A stretch of 64,000 nucleotides of DNA from Erwinia sp039023475 (GTDB lineage: Bacteria; Pseudomonadota; Gammaproteobacteria; Enterobacterales; Enterobacteriaceae), in assembly GCF_039023475.1 (NCBI RefSeq), contig NZ_JBCHVB010000002.1, positions 558,001-622,000 on the forward strand, given 5' to 3'. Positions 34,448 to 43,812 of this stretch are shown here, one piece after another. The notes beneath the pieces are model-generated. The model did no database searches and was not told the origin of the DNA. It saw nothing but the letters and a program-made list of their open reading frames with translations. Made by a program: the position numbers and the translations under genes. Every line of letters begins with the position of its first letter. The stretch's first letter is position 1.

Positions 34448-34470
34448 GCGGCTCCCGGTGAGGGAGCCGC
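34448..34470. terminator. Hairpin between ushA and the PACE gene
   Basis: Perfect 9-bp GC-rich arms (GCGGCTCCC and complement) with a 5-nt loop. No T-run follows on the plus strand; on the minus strand the run is short. It may serve both convergent genes weakly. Confidence 0.5.
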
Positions 34471-34488
34471 CAGAGTCAGCCAGACGCC

Positions 34489-34923
34489 TCAGACACGGCA
34501 GGCGTTGCGCTGCATCCACCAGCCGCGCAGCTTGTCATAAAGCCAGTTATAGACCACGGTATAGGGCAGATAGAAGAGGAAAAACGCGACTTCCAGCAGA
34601 AAGGCCTGCCACAGGGTCGTTCCCAGCATCCAGGCCGCTACCGGCAGCCCTATCAGCACAAATCCGCCTTCAAACCCCAGCGCATGCGCTATACGCAATT
34701 TCAGACCACGTTCAACGACGCCACGGGGAAAGAGGCGATCGAAGCCGGCGTTATAAATCATATTCCAGATCATCGCCACCGTCGAAAGCATGATCGCCAG
34801 CGCGCCCATCTGAAACAGCGGCTTATCAAGCGCCCATGAGGCGACCGGGGCGACCAGCACAATGGCCACGCCTTCATAGCCTGTTGCGTGAATAACACGC
34901 TCTTTAAGCGTCCAGGTACGCAT
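34489..34923 (-). CDS. PACE-family multidrug (chlorhexidine-type) efflux protein
   Basis: The 144-residue protein has four membrane helices in two bacterial transmembrane pair (BTP) domains. Each has the PACE pattern: TLKERVIHATGYEG in the first, GLKLRIAHALGFEGG in the second, with a conserved Glu in helix 1 and WN..YN..FD in between. AceI-type proteins export short-chain diamines and biocides such as chlorhexidine. The start at 34923 has GGAGGAG 8 bases upstream; an ATG at 34992 runs through the promoter. It is divergent from a LysR gene, the same layout as aceI/aceR in Acinetobacter. Confidence 0.9.
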   Translation of the reverse strand: MRTWTLKERVIHATGYEGVAIVLVAPVASWALDKPLFQMGALAIMLSTVAMIWNMIYNAGFDRLFPRGVVERGLKLRIAHALGFEGGFVLIGLPVAAWMLGTTLWQAFLLEVAFFLFYLPYTVVYNWLYDKLRGWWMQRNACRV

Positions 34924-35011
34924 AATAACTCCTCCATCAGTAATGCGGGCTATTCTGGTCCGATTATTTGCTAAGATAAAATGAGTACCCATCGAAAAAA
35001 GCGATAGAAGT

Positions 35012-35878
35012 ATGCGTTACTCACCGGAATCACTGGAAGCTTTTGTTCATACCGTAGAGTGTGGCTCCTTCTCTGCCGCCGCCCGTACGCTGCGAAAAAG
35101 CCAGTCAACGATCAGCACCGCCGTGGCCAATCTGGAAACCGATCTGGGCTTCGCCCTGTTCAGTCGTGATGCCCGTCTGCCGGTATTAACTGAAAATGGC
35201 CAGCGGGCGCTGGCCCAGGTCAGAGAAATACTGGCGGCCAGCGCGCAGCTGGACGATCTGGCCGTGCGGCTGACGGGCGAGGTGGAACCCCGCCTGAGCC
35301 TGGCTATCTCAGATTTCTGGCAGGCGGATTATCATGCATCGCTGCTGCAACGCTTTGCCGGACGCTATCCTGACATCGAATTTGAATGCATGGTTGCTGA
35401 AGATGCTGATGTGATCGATCTGCTTCAGGCGGGCAGGGCGCATCTGGGTGTCATCCGCGTCCAGCCTGACTACCCGCCTGGCATAATCACTTCCCGGCTC
35501 CAGGTTAAGGCGGAAATGGCGCTGTTTCTGCATCAGGATCATCCGCTTTCGCAGCAGGATCGGGTGACGGCAGGCGATCTTAACTCGGTCAGGCAGCTTT
35601 GCCTGAACACCTGGATTGAGAAAGAGCGCGTCCAGCCCGGCAGCGTCTGGTCGGCGCCCTCCTACTGGCTGCTGCTGGAGATGGCGGAGCAGGGATTCGG
35701 CTGGAGCATTTTGCCGCGCTGGATGCCGCACCAGTTTGGGCATAACGTGCTGAAGGAGCTGCCGGTAACCGGCTGGCCGCAGCGGATCTCCGTCGATGTG
35801 GTCTGGTCAGGACGCAAGCCGCCTGGTCCGGCGGGACGCTGGATGATCGATCAGCTTATGGCGCAGCGCGCCAGTTAG
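35012..35878 (+). CDS. LysR-family regulator divergent from the PACE gene
   Basis: The 288-residue LTTR has an N-terminal winged helix (SLEAFVHTVECGSFSAAARTLRKSQSTISTAVANLE, residues 5-40) and a C-terminal ligand domain. The start lies 88 bp from the start of the divergent efflux gene, so its operator and both promoters must be in that small space. By analogy with AceR it probably activates the efflux gene in response to substrate; this is inference. Confidence 0.88.
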   Translation: MRYSPESLEAFVHTVECGSFSAAARTLRKSQSTISTAVANLETDLGFALFSRDARLPVLTENGQRALAQVREILAASAQLDDLAVRLTGEVEPRLSLAISDFWQADYHASLLQRFAGRYPDIEFECMVAEDADVIDLLQAGRAHLGVIRVQPDYPPGIITSRLQVKAEMALFLHQDHPLSQQDRVTAGDLNSVRQLCLNTWIEKERVQPGSVWSAPSYWLLLEMAEQGFGWSILPRWMPHQFGHNVLKELPVTGWPQRISVDVVWSGRKPPGPAGRWMIDQLMAQRAS

Positions 35879-35940
35879 CGCCTGCGGAGATAAGGAAAAA
35901 TAGCGGCGTCAGGTTGCTCCCCGTGGCCGGCCGGATAAAG

Positions 35941-36420
35941 TTAAACAAGCCGGGCTATTGCGGCGAAGTTTGCGTTGAGAAGATCCGCCAGATCCTGCGG
36001 CGAAAGTTCGATCTCAAGTCCCCGTCTGCCGCCGGAGACAAACACCGTGGCGAACTGCTGCGCCGGGATATCGATCACGGTAGGCAGGCGCTTTTTCTGG
36101 CCCAGCGGACTGATACCGCCCAGCAGATAGCCGGTGGTGCGCTGAGCGATCTGCGGATCGGCCATCTCCACTTTCTTGGCCCCGAGCGCCTTAGCCACAT
36201 TTTTAAGATCGAGCTGCCCTGCCACCGGCGTGACGGCCACGGCCAGGGTTTTGTTGTCGCCATTCAGCGCCACGAGCAGCGTCTTATACACCCTGTCGGC
36301 ATCAAGGTTCAGCTTGCGTACCGCCTCGTCGCCATAGTGCGTGTCGCTGGCGTCATGCTCATAGCTGTGGAGCTGAAAAGGGATTTTTTGCTTTTCGAGA
36401 AGTTTTACCGCGGGCGTCAT
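35941..36420 (-). CDS. ybaK: Cys-tRNA(Pro)/Cys-tRNA(Cys) deacylase YbaK
   Basis: The 159-residue YbaK/ProX-type editing enzyme removes cysteine wrongly attached to tRNA-Pro by ProRS. The conserved Lys lies in RVYKTLLVAL and the substrate loop in GGISPLGQKKRLP. The start MTPAVKLLEKQKIPFQLHSYEHD matches E. coli. It is next to ybaP, as in E. coli. Confidence 0.95.
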   Translation of the reverse strand: MTPAVKLLEKQKIPFQLHSYEHDASDTHYGDEAVRKLNLDADRVYKTLLVALNGDNKTLAVAVTPVAGQLDLKNVAKALGAKKVEMADPQIAQRTTGYLLGGISPLGQKKRLPTVIDIPAQQFATVFVSGGRRGLEIELSPQDLADLLNANFAAIARLV

Positions 36421-36598
36421 CTGAACGGTCCTTTTATCAGGTAATGGCCGGAGGCCGGGACATTAAAAGAGAAAATAGTGGCGAAAATTCAGGCTTTGAG
36501 CGACAATCAGCCTCCCATCAGCAACCTGGTTGCGATGGATAACGAAAATCATAAAAAAATTCTACTTTGACGGGCCGGTAGCGATACTGGCCTTTTTT

Positions 36599-37399
36599 TT
36601 ATGCTTTTTTCAGTAAGCCGGGCAGGTTGCCTTCGCCGTAGAGATGCAGCGCGCCGACGGCGACCACATAGTTACCCGGCTTCAGCGCCCTGAGCGCCAG
36701 GTTCCACTCCCGGTTGCGCTGAAGCATCAGCACATCATTCAGCGCACTGTTAAATGTGCCGGGCAGCACCGTCTGACGGGCGGTGGGCGGGCTCTCCAGC
36801 CACCAGCCGATCATGGTTTGCAGCAGGCGGGCATTGGTATTCCAGTGCCTGAACGTGTCCTGCAGCAGAGAAAGCCCGTTATCCGGCAGCGCCCTGAGCA
36901 GCGCCAGCTGAGTCTCCGGCCCCTCCAGCTCAATCACCGGTTTCTGCTGGGCGCGTGCCGCCTTCAGTAGCTGATAATCAATGCCGTAATCAGCCCTCAG
37001 TCCTAAGCGCTGCGCCTGCTGAGCCTGAAGCATCAGCGCCACCTGCCAGGCGGGCAGCCTGTCTGCCGCTTCGGGAGCGATGGCCACCTCACCGCATAAG
37101 CGCTGGAAGAGAGCCAGCTCATCCGCGTTCAGCCGTTCAGCCAGCGGCGGGCAGGGCTCGCTCTCGCAGAACGGAGAGGCGCCAGTGGTAATATCCGCTT
37201 CCACAATCAGCGCATCGGCACCGGCAAGCCGCTGCTGTAGTTGCGCAGGCAGCGGCATCATTCCCTGCGTACCCATATGAATACTGCCCACCAGATGCAG
37301 CTTGCTGCGCCCAACAATAAGATCCTGTGCCGGATAGGCGTAGCGCACCGGCGACAATTTTCGCCACAGTCCCGTTATCTTACGCAGTAGTGTTCCCAT
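36599..37399 (-). CDS. ybaP: TraB/GumN-family protein YbaP
   Basis: The 266-residue protein belongs to the TraB/GumN (Tiki-like) fold. The two conserved GxxH motifs are in GSIHMGT (residue about 38) and VGALHLYGEGNLPG near the C-terminus, and the Glu in IVEADI completes the typical set of putative metal ligands. The function in E. coli is not established; a metalloprotease-like activity has been suggested for the superfamily. It lies between ybaK and copA. Confidence 0.9.
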   Translation of the reverse strand: MGTLLRKITGLWRKLSPVRYAYPAQDLIVGRSKLHLVGSIHMGTQGMMPLPAQLQQRLAGADALIVEADITTGASPFCESEPCPPLAERLNADELALFQRLCGEVAIAPEAADRLPAWQVALMLQAQQAQRLGLRADYGIDYQLLKAARAQQKPVIELEGPETQLALLRALPDNGLSLLQDTFRHWNTNARLLQTMIGWWLESPPTARQTVLPGTFNSALNDVLMLQRNREWNLALRALKPGNYVVAVGALHLYGEGNLPGLLKKA

Positions 37400-37490
37400 A
37401 CTCTCGCCTCCTGTCCGTTAACCCTTCATGCTAACGGTTTACCACGCTCAGGAACAGTGATACCACGCCCGTGGCGAAGCGCGTAGCCGA

Positions 37491-40001
37491 TCAGGCTGCC
37501 GGAGGCCGGTAGCGGATCAGGCGGTTGGCGTTACTGACCACGGTAATGGACGAGAGCGCCATCGCCGCGCCCGCCACTACCGGGCTGAGCAGCGTCCCGG
37601 TCAGCGGATATAACACCCCGGCCGCAATGGGAATGCCGATGGCGTTATAGATAAACGCGCCCAGCAAATTCTGCTTCATATTTCGCAGGGTCGCTTTAGC
37701 GATCGCCAGGCCATCCACCACGGCGTTCAGATCATGGCGCATCAGCGTGATCGCCGCCGTCTCAATGGCCACGTCGCTGCCGCTGCCCATGGCGATACCC
37801 ACGTCAGCCTGCGCCAGCGCGGGGGCGTCATTGATGCCGTCGCCAATCATGGCGACCTGCTCCCCTTTTTGCTGAAGATCGACAATGGCTTTTGCTTTAC
37901 CGTCGGGCAGCACGCCGGCAATGACGTCATCCAGGCCCGCTTCGCGCGCAATGGCGCGGGCGGTCTTCTCGTTATCGCCGGTCAGCATCACCAGCCGGTA
38001 TCCCTGCTGGCGCAGCCGTTGCAGTGCCGTCACGCTTTCACTACGCAGCGGATCGCGCACGGAAAACATCGCAACAATCTTTCCGTCAGCGGCCAGCAGC
38101 ACCGGCGTCACGCCCAGACCTGCCTGTTCGTCAAGCTGGGCCGAAATAGCGGATATCTCTATCTGCTGTTGTGCCATCAGCGCAGCATTGCCGAGCCAGA
38201 GTGAAGTGCCTGCAACTTCACCGCTGACGCCCAGCCCGCCCAGGGTGCGGAATTGCGCAACGTCCGGCAGCGACAGCTCACCAGCGCGTTCAAGGATGGC
38301 ATGCGCCAGCGGATGCTGAGACCCCTGCTCCAGCGCCGCCGCCCAGGCAAGCGCCTGCGCTTCGCTTGTCCCGTTGAAAAGCGCGATTTCAGCGACCTGC
38401 GGCTTGCCTTCGGTCAGCGTACCGGTTTTATCAAACACCAGCGTGGTAAGCGTGCTGGCCCGCTGTAGCGCGTCGGCATCGCGGACCAGTACGCCAGACT
38501 CAGCGGCGCGGCCCACGCCTGCGATAATCGACATCGGCGTGGCGAGGCCCAGCGCGCAGGGACAGGCGATAATCAGCACCGTGGTAGCGATCACCAGCAT
38601 ATAGACCAGCTGAGGGGCAGGACCGACAAAATACCAGATCGCCGCGCTGATCAGGGCGATGGCGACCACCACCGGCACAAACACCGCTGAAATGCGGTCG
38701 GCAAGCTGACCTATTTCCGGCTTGCTGCTTTGTGCCTGACGGACCAGGTTAATGATCCGCGACAGTGTGGTATTCCGGCCCACCGCGCTGGCGGTAAACA
38801 GCACGCTGCCATCCTGCATCACCGTACCGGCATGAACCTCGTCGCCGGTGGCTTTCTGTAGTGGAATAGCTTCACCGGTCAGCATCGCCTCATCCAGCCA
38901 GGCTTCCCCCTGGGTGATAGTACCGTCAACGGGCACCCGATCGCCCGTGGTCAGGCGCAGCGTCATGCCGGGTTCAACGTCGCTTAAGGCCAGGGTTTTT
39001 TCGCCCGCCTCCGTGACGACCCGGGCGACGGGAGGCGTCAGATCCAGCAGGCGCTCCAGCGCCTGAGAGGCGCGCTGGCGGGCTCGCTGCTCCAGCATAT
39101 GGCCGAGGTTGATCAGGCCAATAATCATCACGCTGGCCTCATAGTAGAGATGCCGGGCTTCGGGAGGAACGCTGTCGGGCCAGAGGTTAACGCCCATGGA
39201 GTAGATCCAGGCCGCGCCGGTGCCCAGCGCCACCAGCGTATCCATCGTGGCGGTGCCCTGCATCAGACTTTTGGCGGCACTGCGGTAAAAGTGTCCGCCG
39301 GCGATAATCATCACCAGCAGCGTCACCACACCGATGGCAAGCCAGCCGCTGCGGTTACTTTCCGTCAGCATCATATTGTCGCCGATCATCCCCCAGCCCA
39401 TCAGCGGGATGCCCAGCGCCAGCGCCAGAATGGCCTGCCAGCGGAAGCGGCGCGTTGCCTCACGCGCCGTCTTCTGCTGTTTTTCACGACGTTTGCTGTC
39501 ATCTTCAATAATTTCTGCGCCATAACCCGCGTTTTTAACCGCTTCGGTCAGCGCCTGAGGCGCGGCCTGACCCATCACCAGCGCGCTGCGCTCGGCAAGG
39601 TTAACGCGCGCCCGGCTGACGCCGGGAACGCCTGTCAGCGCCTTCTCCACCCGACTGACACAGCTGGCACAGCTCATACCGTCAATTAACAGATGAAAGC
39701 TCTCTGTCGTTTCTGCCGGAAGCGCTTCTGATTCCGCCGTCAGCGCTTCCGGCTGAGGTTCTGAGTCTGTCAGCGGATCAGGCTTTGGGGAGGTGTCGTC
39801 CTGCTTCAGGCTGGCGTGATAGCCGGCCTGCTCAACGGCGGCGATTAAATCATCCGCGCTGGCGTTGCCGCTGATGCGGGCCTCTTCAAGGGTAACATCG
39901 GCCTGGGTGACGTCATCACGCTGTTCCAGCGTCTCTTTCACCCGTTTTACACAGTGGCCGCAGGACAAGCCGTCCAGCGTCAGTAACGTAGTCTGTGACA
40001 T
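37491..40001 (-). CDS. copA: Copper-exporting P1B-type ATPase CopA
   Basis: The 836-residue inner-membrane pump exports Cu(I). It has two N-terminal heavy-metal domains (GLSCGHC, residues 11-17, and GMSCASC, about 109-115), the actuator TGEA, the membrane CPC motif (CPCALGLATP), the phosphorylation site DKTGTLT, HP (GSQHPLA) and GDGIND. The start at 40001 (MSQTTLLTLDGLSC) with GGAG upstream is chosen over an in-frame ATG at 40088 that lies inside the promoter. The CueR operator is directly upstream. Confidence 0.97.
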   Translation of the reverse strand: MSQTTLLTLDGLSCGHCVKRVKETLEQRDDVTQADVTLEEARISGNASADDLIAAVEQAGYHASLKQDDTSPKPDPLTDSEPQPEALTAESEALPAETTESFHLLIDGMSCASCVSRVEKALTGVPGVSRARVNLAERSALVMGQAAPQALTEAVKNAGYGAEIIEDDSKRREKQQKTAREATRRFRWQAILALALGIPLMGWGMIGDNMMLTESNRSGWLAIGVVTLLVMIIAGGHFYRSAAKSLMQGTATMDTLVALGTGAAWIYSMGVNLWPDSVPPEARHLYYEASVMIIGLINLGHMLEQRARQRASQALERLLDLTPPVARVVTEAGEKTLALSDVEPGMTLRLTTGDRVPVDGTITQGEAWLDEAMLTGEAIPLQKATGDEVHAGTVMQDGSVLFTASAVGRNTTLSRIINLVRQAQSSKPEIGQLADRISAVFVPVVVAIALISAAIWYFVGPAPQLVYMLVIATTVLIIACPCALGLATPMSIIAGVGRAAESGVLVRDADALQRASTLTTLVFDKTGTLTEGKPQVAEIALFNGTSEAQALAWAAALEQGSQHPLAHAILERAGELSLPDVAQFRTLGGLGVSGEVAGTSLWLGNAALMAQQQIEISAISAQLDEQAGLGVTPVLLAADGKIVAMFSVRDPLRSESVTALQRLRQQGYRLVMLTGDNEKTARAIAREAGLDDVIAGVLPDGKAKAIVDLQQKGEQVAMIGDGINDAPALAQADVGIAMGSGSDVAIETAAITLMRHDLNAVVDGLAIAKATLRNMKQNLLGAFIYNAIGIPIAAGVLYPLTGTLLSPVVAGAAMALSSITVVSNANRLIRYRPPAA

Positions 40002-40064
40002 AGTAAGGACTCCTGATAGTGTGGTTTGACCCCTTGCGGGTTTTGCAGTAGTTATAAAGCGTAA

Positions 40065-40085
40065 ACCTTCCATCAAGGGGAAGGT
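40065..40085. promoter_or_regulatory. CueR operator and copA promoter
   Basis: The dyad ACCTTCC-N7-GGAAGGT is the CueR/MerR copper box. On the minus strand it lies inside the overlong 19-bp spacer between TTGACC (-35) and TACGCT (-10), the hallmark of MerR-activated promoters. Cu(I)-CueR would untwist the DNA to switch copA on. Confidence 0.93.
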
Positions 40086-40098
40086 CAAGGGGAGTGAA

Positions 40099-40518
40099 AT
40101 GAATATCAGCGATGTGGCGAAAAAAACCGGGCTGACCAGTAAAGCGATCCGTTTTTATGAGGAGAAGGGGCTGGTAACGGCACCGCTGCGCAGTGAAAAC
40201 GGCTACCGCAGCTACACGGCGAAGCATCTGGAAGAACTGACGCTGCTGCGACAGGCAAGGCAGGTGGGATTTAATCTGGAAGAGTGCCGCGAAATGGTCG
40301 GACTCTTCAACGATCCTCACCGGCACAGCGCCGACGTTAAGGCCCGTACGCTCAGTAAAGTGGCAGAAATTGAGTCACACATTCTTGAGCTAAGCCAGAT
40401 GCGCGAGCGGCTGCTGGCGCTGGCGGATAGCTGCCCCGGCGACGAAGGGGCAGAATGTCCGATAATCAATAATCTGGCCGGCTGCTGCCACGCTGAATCC
40501 GCAGAAAAAGCCGGTTAG
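40099..40518 (+). CDS. cueR: Copper-responsive MerR-family activator CueR
   Basis: The 139-residue MerR regulator has an N-terminal winged helix (MNISDVAKKTGLTSKAIRFYEEKGL), a dimerisation coiled coil and the Cu(I)-binding pair CPGDEGAEC (two Cys eight residues apart, residues about 112-120). A second Cys pair (CC) near the C-terminus is as in E. coli. It is divergent from copA and shares the operator at 40065-40085. Confidence 0.96.
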   Translation: MNISDVAKKTGLTSKAIRFYEEKGLVTAPLRSENGYRSYTAKHLEELTLLRQARQVGFNLEECREMVGLFNDPHRHSADVKARTLSKVAEIESHILELSQMRERLLALADSCPGDEGAECPIINNLAGCCHAESAEKAG

Positions 40519-40578
40519 ATCGGCGATCTTCGCCCCGGATTTTCTGCATCTTCATTTAAATCCGCCTCATGAAGGTTG

Positions 40579-41049
40579 TCAGCGCGGGCTTTTCTCCCGA
40601 TCCTCCCTGACCACCTTAAGCGTAATTCCTTCGATGGCGACAACAACGACGGGCGTTCCGGCCGGGTAGTTTTCTGCGGCCTGCACCCGCCAGCTACTGT
40701 CGCCGACCCTGACGTGGCCGATCCCGCCGGAGAGCGCCTCGTCCAGCGTCAGCCGCTGGCCGATAAGCTGGCTACCGCGCTGATTAAGGGAATTCTGCGG
40801 CTGTTCACGCACCCGGCCTTTCAGCCACCGGTACCACCACAGGGCGGAAAGCACCGTCAGCAGCGCAAAACTGAGGCCCTGCCACTCCCAGGGAAGCGGC
40901 ACCAGCCAGACCAGCAGGCCCACCAGCACGGCAGCGATGCCGCTCCACAGCAGGTAGCCGCTGGCACCCAGCATTTCGGCCGCCAGCAGCACGCCGCCCA
41001 GCGTCAGCCACAGCCGCCAGGGATTCGCTAACAGATCGGAAAGCATCAC
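40579..41049 (-). CDS. ybbJ: NfeD-like membrane protein YbbJ
   Basis: The 156-residue protein has three or four N-terminal helices and a C-terminal OB-fold NfeD domain (SLNQRGSQLIGQRLTLDEAL...HVRVGDSSWRV). NfeD proteins pair with SPFH proteins in membrane microdomains; here the start overlaps the stop of qmcA by ATGA. It is thought to modulate QmcA; details are not known. Confidence 0.93.
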   Translation of the reverse strand: MMLSDLLANPWRLWLTLGGVLLAAEMLGASGYLLWSGIAAVLVGLLVWLVPLPWEWQGLSFALLTVLSALWWYRWLKGRVREQPQNSLNQRGSQLIGQRLTLDEALSGGIGHVRVGDSSWRVQAAENYPAGTPVVVVAIEGITLKVVREDREKSPR

Positions 41050-41960
41050 CGGCTCCGGTCTTTTTTGGTTTCATTAAGCAGCTCGGCGATACCCGCAATC
41101 GAGCCCATCAGGCTGCTGGCCTCCAGCGGCATCATAATCATCTTGCTGCTGTTTGAGGTGCCGATTTTCTGTAGCGCCTCGGTATAATTCTGGGCGACAA
41201 AATAGTTTATCGCCTGAATATCGCCGGCGGCGATGGCCTCCGAAACCATTTTCGTGGCGGCGGCTTCCGCCTCTGCGCTACGCTCCCGCGCTTCGGCCTG
41301 CAAAAAGGCCGACTGCCGTTCCCCTTCCGCCTTCAGGATTTGCGACTGTTTTTCCCCCTCCGCGCGCAGGATCGCCGCCTGCCGGACGCCTTCTGCTTCA
41401 AGGATATCGGCCCGCTTGGTCCGCTCCGCCTTCATCTGGGCGTTCATAGAGGCGATCAGCTCGGCGGGCGGGCGCACATCACGTATCTCAATGCGGGTGA
41501 TCTTCACGCCCCAGGGGTTGGTGGCCTCATCGACAATCCGCAGCAGGCGCGTATTGATGTTATCGCGCTGCGACAGCATTTCGTCCAGCTCCATGGAGCC
41601 CAGCACGGTACGCATGTTGGTCATGGTCAGATTCACGATGGCCAGCTCAAGGTTGCTGACCTCGTAGGCCGCACGGGGCGCATCCACCACCTGAATAAAA
41701 CAGACCGCGTCGATGGTGACGCTGGCGTTATCTTTCGAGATGATTTCCTGGGAAGGGATGTCGAGCACCTGCTCCATCATATTGATTTTGCGGCCCACGC
41801 GATCCATGAACGGCACGACGAGGTTAAGCCCGGGCTGCAGCGTTGTGGTGTAGCGACCAAAACGCTCCACCGTCCACTGATAGCCCTGCGGAACGATTTT
41901 GATCCCTGACCAGACGAGGATCAGGGCAAGGACAATAATGACAGGGATCACTGTCAGCAT
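41046..41960 (-). CDS. qmcA: SPFH/Band 7 membrane protein QmcA
   Basis: The 304-residue protein has one N-terminal membrane anchor, an SPFH domain (VPQGYQWTVERFGRYTTTLQPGLN, residues about 20-190) and a long coiled coil of Glu/Ala/Arg repeats (ILRAEGEKQSQILKAEGERQ). It forms large cages in the inner membrane near FtsH. The fetAB genes that follow qmcA in E. coli are absent; cnoX is next. Confidence 0.95.
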   Translation of the reverse strand: MLTVIPVIIVLALILVWSGIKIVPQGYQWTVERFGRYTTTLQPGLNLVVPFMDRVGRKINMMEQVLDIPSQEIISKDNASVTIDAVCFIQVVDAPRAAYEVSNLELAIVNLTMTNMRTVLGSMELDEMLSQRDNINTRLLRIVDEATNPWGVKITRIEIRDVRPPAELIASMNAQMKAERTKRADILEAEGVRQAAILRAEGEKQSQILKAEGERQSAFLQAEARERSAEAEAAATKMVSEAIAAGDIQAINYFVAQNYTEALQKIGTSNSSKMIMMPLEASSLMGSIAGIAELLNETKKDRSR

Positions 41961-42064
41961 ACTAACCTCCGGATTGTTAATATCAGGGCCGAGTCATTCG
42001 GCCCTGTCCCGCAACGACGGGGCCGCTACGGAGGCTGAACTCTACTCACATAAGAGACAGATTA

Positions 42065-42922
42065 TCAGTAGAGCAGGGAGTAGAGCTGACGACGGTATTT
42101 CGCCGCCAGCGCATCACCGGTACCGAGCGCGGCCAGAATTTCCTGAAGAATTTTACGCGCCTGGCCCTCTGCAGCGCCAAGATCTTTTTTCAGGTGGGTG
42201 AACAGCAGCGCCAGCGCCTCTTCATTACGGCCAACCTGATGAAGCTGAACCGCCAGCTTGGTGGCGAGCTCTGCATTGTCAGGGTCCGCCTCAATCTGCT
42301 GCTGAAGCTCCTGAATCTCCGGCGTGTTGGCCGCCTGCTTCAGCAGGTCAATCTGCGCAATCAGCCCCTGGTAACGGGTGTCTTTATCCTGCAACGGCAC
42401 CACGCTCAGCACGGTTTCCGCTTCATCGCTGCGGTTCAGCGCAATCAGCGCCTCCGCCAGCAGAAAGCCCATTTCGCTGTTTTTATTGCTCAGCTGCCAG
42501 GCATCTTTCAGCAGCGGCAGGGCCTCCAGCGTTTTTCCTTCCTGCATCAGCTGCATCGCTTCCTGCGCCTTCAGCTCTTCTTCTTTCGGCAGCACCTTGT
42601 GCAGCAGCGCCCGGATCGCCTCTTCCGGCTGCGGGCCCTGGAAGCCGTCAACCGGCTGGCCGTTCTGGAACAGATAAACGGTCGGGATTGAGCGCAGACC
42701 AAACTGCTGGGCAACGGCGGGTTCAGCATCACAGTCCAGCGTGGCAAGCACGAACTGACCTGCATACTCCTGCGCCAGACGCTCCAGCACCGGCGTCAGC
42801 TCCTGACAGTGCTGGCTGCGGCCTGACCAGAAGTAAAACAGGACCGGCACCTGCATCGACTGCTCCAGCGTCTGTTGCAGGTTAGTTTCGTTAATCGGGA
42901 TAATGGCAGCTTGTGGTGACAT
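42065..42922 (-). CDS. cnoX: Chaperedoxin CnoX (YbbN)
   Basis: The 285-residue protein has a thioredoxin domain (residues 1-110) in which the CxxC is replaced by SQHC, then a tetratricopeptide-like helical domain. CnoX protects proteins from overoxidation under hypochlorous stress and hands them to GroEL and DnaK. SxxC at the active site is the same as in E. coli, so it is no mutation. Confidence 0.94.
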   Translation of the reverse strand: MSPQAAIIPINETNLQQTLEQSMQVPVLFYFWSGRSQHCQELTPVLERLAQEYAGQFVLATLDCDAEPAVAQQFGLRSIPTVYLFQNGQPVDGFQGPQPEEAIRALLHKVLPKEEELKAQEAMQLMQEGKTLEALPLLKDAWQLSNKNSEMGFLLAEALIALNRSDEAETVLSVVPLQDKDTRYQGLIAQIDLLKQAANTPEIQELQQQIEADPDNAELATKLAVQLHQVGRNEEALALLFTHLKKDLGAAEGQARKILQEILAALGTGDALAAKYRRQLYSLLY

Positions 42923-42999
42923 GAATTCGTCTCTTTTTCTGGGTTTCTTACTCTATGGGGGCGCGCTGATGCGCTTCAAGTCTTATTAATGGCATCAGG

Positions 43000-43812
43000 T
43001 TATTTCCCGCGCAATATACGATCCAGCATCCAGCCCGGTAGCAACCGGCGTAACAGGGCCATTACATGCGCGACCAGGGTCACAGGATAGCGCAAACGGG
43101 GATGGCGGCTCTCTAAAGCATGGCGCAGCTTGGGCAATATCGCTTCCGGCGGCAGGGTAAAACGTGCGGCGATGCCGGGATTTTTTACCGGCTTCTCCTG
43201 CTGTGCCTGGCGGACGTTGTCGGTAAAGCGGGTCTTTATGGGACCGGGTTCAATCAGGCTTACCCGGATGCCGCTGCCGTGCAACTCCATCCGCAGCGCG
43301 TCGGACCAGGCTTCCAGCGCATATTTACTGGCGGCGTAGGCACCGCGCCCGGGCGTGGAAATCAGGCCCAGCACCGAACTGGTATTGATGATCCTTGCCC
43401 CGCCGCCCGCCCGTAAGGCGGGGAGCAGCAGGGTGGTCAGCTGATGGGTACCAAACAGATTGGTGGCAAACTGCTGCTCCAACTGCTCGCGTGAAATGGA
43501 CGCCAGCGGACCGTAAACCCCATAGCCGCCGTTATTGAACAGTCCATAAAGGCGGTTATCGCAGAGCGAGATAATGGTCGCGGCGGCCCGCGTCACGCTT
43601 GCACTGTCGTTGAGATCCAGCTCAACGCCGGTAAACCCCAGTGCATTCATACGCTGCACATCCTCCGGCTTACGGCAGGCTGCCAGCACGCGGTAGCCGC
43701 GACGGAGTAGATCGTTGGCCGCCGCCAGGCCAATTCCGCTGGAACTGCCGGTGATTACGACTATTTTTTGCATAACTTTACCTGTAAGGCCCGGTGTAAG
43801 CGGTTTACTCAT
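43000..43812 (-). CDS. ybbO: Short-chain dehydrogenase YbbO
   Basis: The 270-residue SDR oxidoreductase has NADP-binding GSSSGIG, the NNGGYG box and catalytic SSV...YAASK (Ser/Tyr/Lys). E. coli YbbO is an NADP+-dependent aldehyde reductase. The 5' end overlaps tesA by 8 bp; a shorter start at 43773 (MQKIVVITGSSSG) is possible. Confidence 0.94.
   Translation of the reverse strand: MSKPLTPGLTGKVMQKIVVITGSSSGIGLAAANDLLRRGYRVLAACRKPEDVQRMNALGFTGVELDLNDSASVTRAAATIISLCDNRLYGLFNNGGYGVYGPLASISREQLEQQFATNLFGTHQLTTLLLPALRAGGGARIINTSSVLGLISTPGRGAYAASKYALEAWSDALRMELHGSGIRVSLIEPGPIKTRFTDNVRQAQQEKPVKNPGIAARFTLPPEAILPKLRHALESRHPRLRYPVTLVAHVMALLRRLLPGWMLDRILRGK

Noticed and set aside
42815..42826. Missing CxxC in the thioredoxin domain of CnoX as a mutation
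   Set aside because: E. coli CnoX also has SQHC; this is the normal family state.
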